The notes below the pieces were generated by a model. That model had not been told where the DNA came from. It made no database searches and was given only the letters and a program-made list of their open reading frames with translations. From Nitrospira sp. (GTDB lineage Bacteria > Nitrospirota > Nitrospiria > Nitrospirales > Nitrospiraceae): 54,723 bases of DNA. The stretch's first letter is position 1; each line of letters starts with the position of its first letter. The position numbers and the translations under genes were made by a program. Positions 53,169 through 54,723 of this stretch are shown here, one piece after another. The stretch lies in assembly GCA_005116945.1 (NCBI GenBank), contig SWDH01000028.1, positions 83,158-137,880 of the forward strand, read 5' to 3'.

Positions 53169-54071
53169 TCATCTGTCCGTAGTCTTGGCGCCGGGTTGTT
53201 CGCGGCGCGGGCTGATCCCGATGACGGCTGGGAGTCCAATGTGAGTGGTGAGGCTGCCTTCTAGCAGGGGGATCCAGCTGTGTGCACCGGCCATCTTCGA
53301 CGTGGCTTCCCGGAGGTAGGGGCTCACGGCAACGTCGGAAGAGGATCCTCCATCCATGGCCATGACCTGGCGTAGGGAGGGATAGACATCCCGCAAACAT
53401 TCCCCAAGGGCATAGAGTGACGCCGCCTCCGTGGTCTTCAGGACGAGGAGATGCCCATCGCCTTGTTCTGCGACGAGTGTCTGCTGTGCGCGTTTCCCGG
53501 TTTGGCGCACACGGACTTTGCCGGTTCGGTCGAGGAGCATGAGCGATTGCGCGACTTCTCGATAGGGAATGTGCTGTTCGTCAAAGGTGTCGAAGGTCAA
53601 GTCCAATACCCTTGCGCGTCGCAATGAATGATCCGCCGCCGGCTCTGCCGCAAACAGTCCCAGCCAGGTCGAGTGACGCTTGCTTCCCAACGAGCGTCCG
53701 TTTCCATAGAGCAGCCCGAGATACGCATAATTCTCACGGAAGAGCCCGGCATTGAAGATCAGATCGTGGCCTGTTTGTTCTTGCCACTCTCGAATATCAG
53801 GCGGTTCCGAGAGACCGTGTTGCTGGTAGTGATGCACAGTAAAACGATAGCGGTCGGGATCGATCTCGACCGCGACCAATGGCGCGACATCGGGGCACTG
53901 TGTGTGGGGATCCCACACCGAAATGGATAAACCGTTTCCGAGTCGATCCCCCGTGAGGGTCTGACCCGATGACATCGATGGTCCGCCGAGCATGACGAAG
54001 ATAATACCCAGTAGAGGCAGGGCGACAGAGGTGAAAGAGAGAGACCGGTAGAAGCTGTTGTCTTGTACCAT
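53169..54071 (-). CDS. exported NAGPA/phosphodiester-glycosidase-family protein (DUF2233-like)
   Basis: The protein has 300 residues. An N-terminal hydrophobic segment (LSFTSVALPLLGIIFVMLGG) acts as signal. The family's marks are VAVEIDPDRYRFTVHHY, DLIFNAGLF, NGRSLGSKRHSTWLGLF and, near the end, QVMAMDGGSSSDVAV. The last is the typical DGGxSS motif of the phosphodiester glycosidase (uncovering enzyme) domain. Bacterial members hydrolyse sugar-phosphate diesters outside the cytoplasm; the true substrate is unknown. It is a single gene on the minus strand, preceded by a stretch with nine G in a row (54170-54178). Confidence 0.85.
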   Translation of the reverse strand: MVQDNSFYRSLSFTSVALPLLGIIFVMLGGPSMSSGQTLTGDRLGNGLSISVWDPHTQCPDVAPLVAVEIDPDRYRFTVHHYQQHGLSEPPDIREWQEQTGHDLIFNAGLFRENYAYLGLLYGNGRSLGSKRHSTWLGLFAAEPAADHSLRRARVLDLTFDTFDEQHIPYREVAQSLMLLDRTGKVRVRQTGKRAQQTLVAEQGDGHLLVLKTTEAASLYALGECLRDVYPSLRQVMAMDGGSSSDVAVSPYLREATSKMAGAHSWIPLLEGSLTTHIGLPAVIGISPRREQPGAKTTDR

Positions 54072-54261
54072 AGTGTCTCAGGGCCGAGTATAGAGGGAGC
54101 CTATCTGTAGCGTCAAATCAGCCGAAGAGGTAGCGCTTCGACTACGACGGTGTCTTGCGTGGTTCGTGTGGGGGGGGGTACACAGTGACAACACATGATC
54201 CGAGCCCTTGCCGGCCACGACCTGTCGGGATGCGACACATCGGTCCTCAACCGGGCCTTCG

Positions 54262-54723
54262 TCACACGCTTGCAGGAACGTGACCGCGCTGGTCAGAGCC
54301 CTCGGGTGGCGGTTCGTTGATCACGCCCCAAAACACACCAAGTTCTTTCACGGCGGTGATGAACTGGTGAAACTCGACCGGCTTCACCACATAGGCATTA
54401 GCACCCAACGCATAGCTTTTGGATAAATCGCACTCCTCGCGCGAGGAGGTGAGCATGACGACAGGAATCGGTTTGAGATTCACGTCGCTCTTGATGGTTT
54501 TCAACACTTCGAGCCCATCAACCTTTGGCATCTTGAGGTCCAGAAATACGACCGCGGGATTACCCTGCTGCCTGGAGGAAAAGATTCCGCGGCAATAGAG
54601 ATAGTCGAGGACTTCAGCTCCATCGTGGCAGACCACCACTTTGTCGGCGATGTGATGTTCTTCCATGGCGGCCATCGCGAGCTCGGCGTCACGCGGATTA
54701 TCTTCGGCAAGCAGGATGGGCTT
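54262..54723 (-). CDS. single-domain response regulator, 5' end cut by window edge
   Basis: A frame of 153 codons is open to the right edge, so only a few N-terminal residues are missing. KPILLAEDNPRDAELAM holds the acidic pocket. VVFLDLKMPKVDG carries the phospho-acceptor, and VVMLTSSREECDL and ANAYVVKPVEF the conserved Thr/Ser and Lys. No output domain follows. It resembles the Rcp1-like CheY family that works with bacteriophytochromes and hybrid kinases. Its partner is probably outside the window. Confidence 0.92.
   Translation of the reverse strand, partial: KPILLAEDNPRDAELAMAAMEEHHIADKVVVCHDGAEVLDYLYCRGIFSSRQQGNPAVVFLDLKMPKVDGLEVLKTIKSDVNLKPIPVVMLTSSREECDLSKSYALGANAYVVKPVEFHQFITAVKELGVFWGVINEPPPEGSDQRGHVPASV

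Noticed and set aside
52667-53182. 171-codon plus-strand frame and its minus-strand counterpart
   Set aside because: Both run through degenerate repeats and have the arginine- and serine-rich composition of random GC-rich frames.
54170-54178. Run of nine G as a phase-variation tract
   Set aside because: It lies outside the genes and away from recognisable promoter boxes; a sequencing or chance run is as likely.
1-54723. CRISPR array, rRNA, tRNA genes and replication origin
   Set aside because: No regular direct repeats with spacers, no cloverleaf-like sequence, no rRNA-like stretch and no cluster of DnaA boxes were noticed.

Overview
The window looks like chromosomal DNA of a GC-rich, Gram-negative chemolithoautotroph. 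The best fit is a Nitrospira-type member of Nitrospirota. This is inferred from gene content: a CysD/CysN-CysC/APS-reductase assimilation operon with a TusA-fused sulfite reductase, a DabA-type inorganic-carbon uptake locus, many hybrid kinases and PilZ proteins, and a characteristic family of intergenic hairpin repeats. No rRNA or tRNA gene was found to confirm it.

Layout. (1) 1-5000 is an accessory island. It holds an IS30-type transposase cut by the left edge, a remnant of an integron cassette array (a complete 59-base attC between a truncated cassette ORF and a dual-specificity phosphatase cassette), a CHAT-protease protein with a C-terminal TIR/deoxyribosyltransferase-like domain, a broken REP-associated transposase, a DUF4279 scrap, and a possible PD-(D/E)xK nuclease. 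(2) 5100-13070 is an assimilatory sulfate-reduction operon on the minus strand: rrf2 regulator, sulfite reductase-TusA, cysH, a TrpD-like gene, cysD and cysNC. It has a CymR-like operator at its head and hairpin repeats in its three longer spacers and after its last gene. (3) 13478-15083 holds a small ORF, a lipoprotein with two NTF2-like repeats, and the terminator of the next operon. (4) 15227-23550 is an expanded DAB operon (two DabB paralogues, a NuoM/N-like subunit, DabA, a PII-like protein). (5) 24061-31570 holds DUF2294, SelO, a 1096-residue orphan membrane protein, two hydrolases and a tiny Cys-rich protein. (6) 31977-39378 holds a HugZ-like protein, EttA, a sugar-nucleotide reductase, a hybrid kinase, PilZ, a small lipoprotein and an HTH/zinc-ribbon regulator. 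(7) 39485-48763 holds TldD/TldE, lipoproteins, a TPR protein, MsrA, a LOG-like protein, PilZ, GNAT and an outer-membrane barrel. (8) 49056-54723 holds an in-frame chimera of LpxC and a ZnuB-type permease, a NarXL-like pair whose kinase carries an N-terminal Rossmann domain, a NAGPA-type protein, and a response regulator cut by the right edge.

How it works together. The sulfur operon makes sulfide through APS rather than PAPS: an APS reductase is present and the CysC domain is degenerate. The DAB operon would supply bicarbonate for autotrophy, with a PII-like subunit as probable regulator. The most unusual observations are the LpxC-ZnuB fusion, the repeat elements whose core is conserved while their flanking arms differ but stay self-complementary, the enlarged DAB operon with a paralogue lacking about 70 residues, and the integron/CHAT island.
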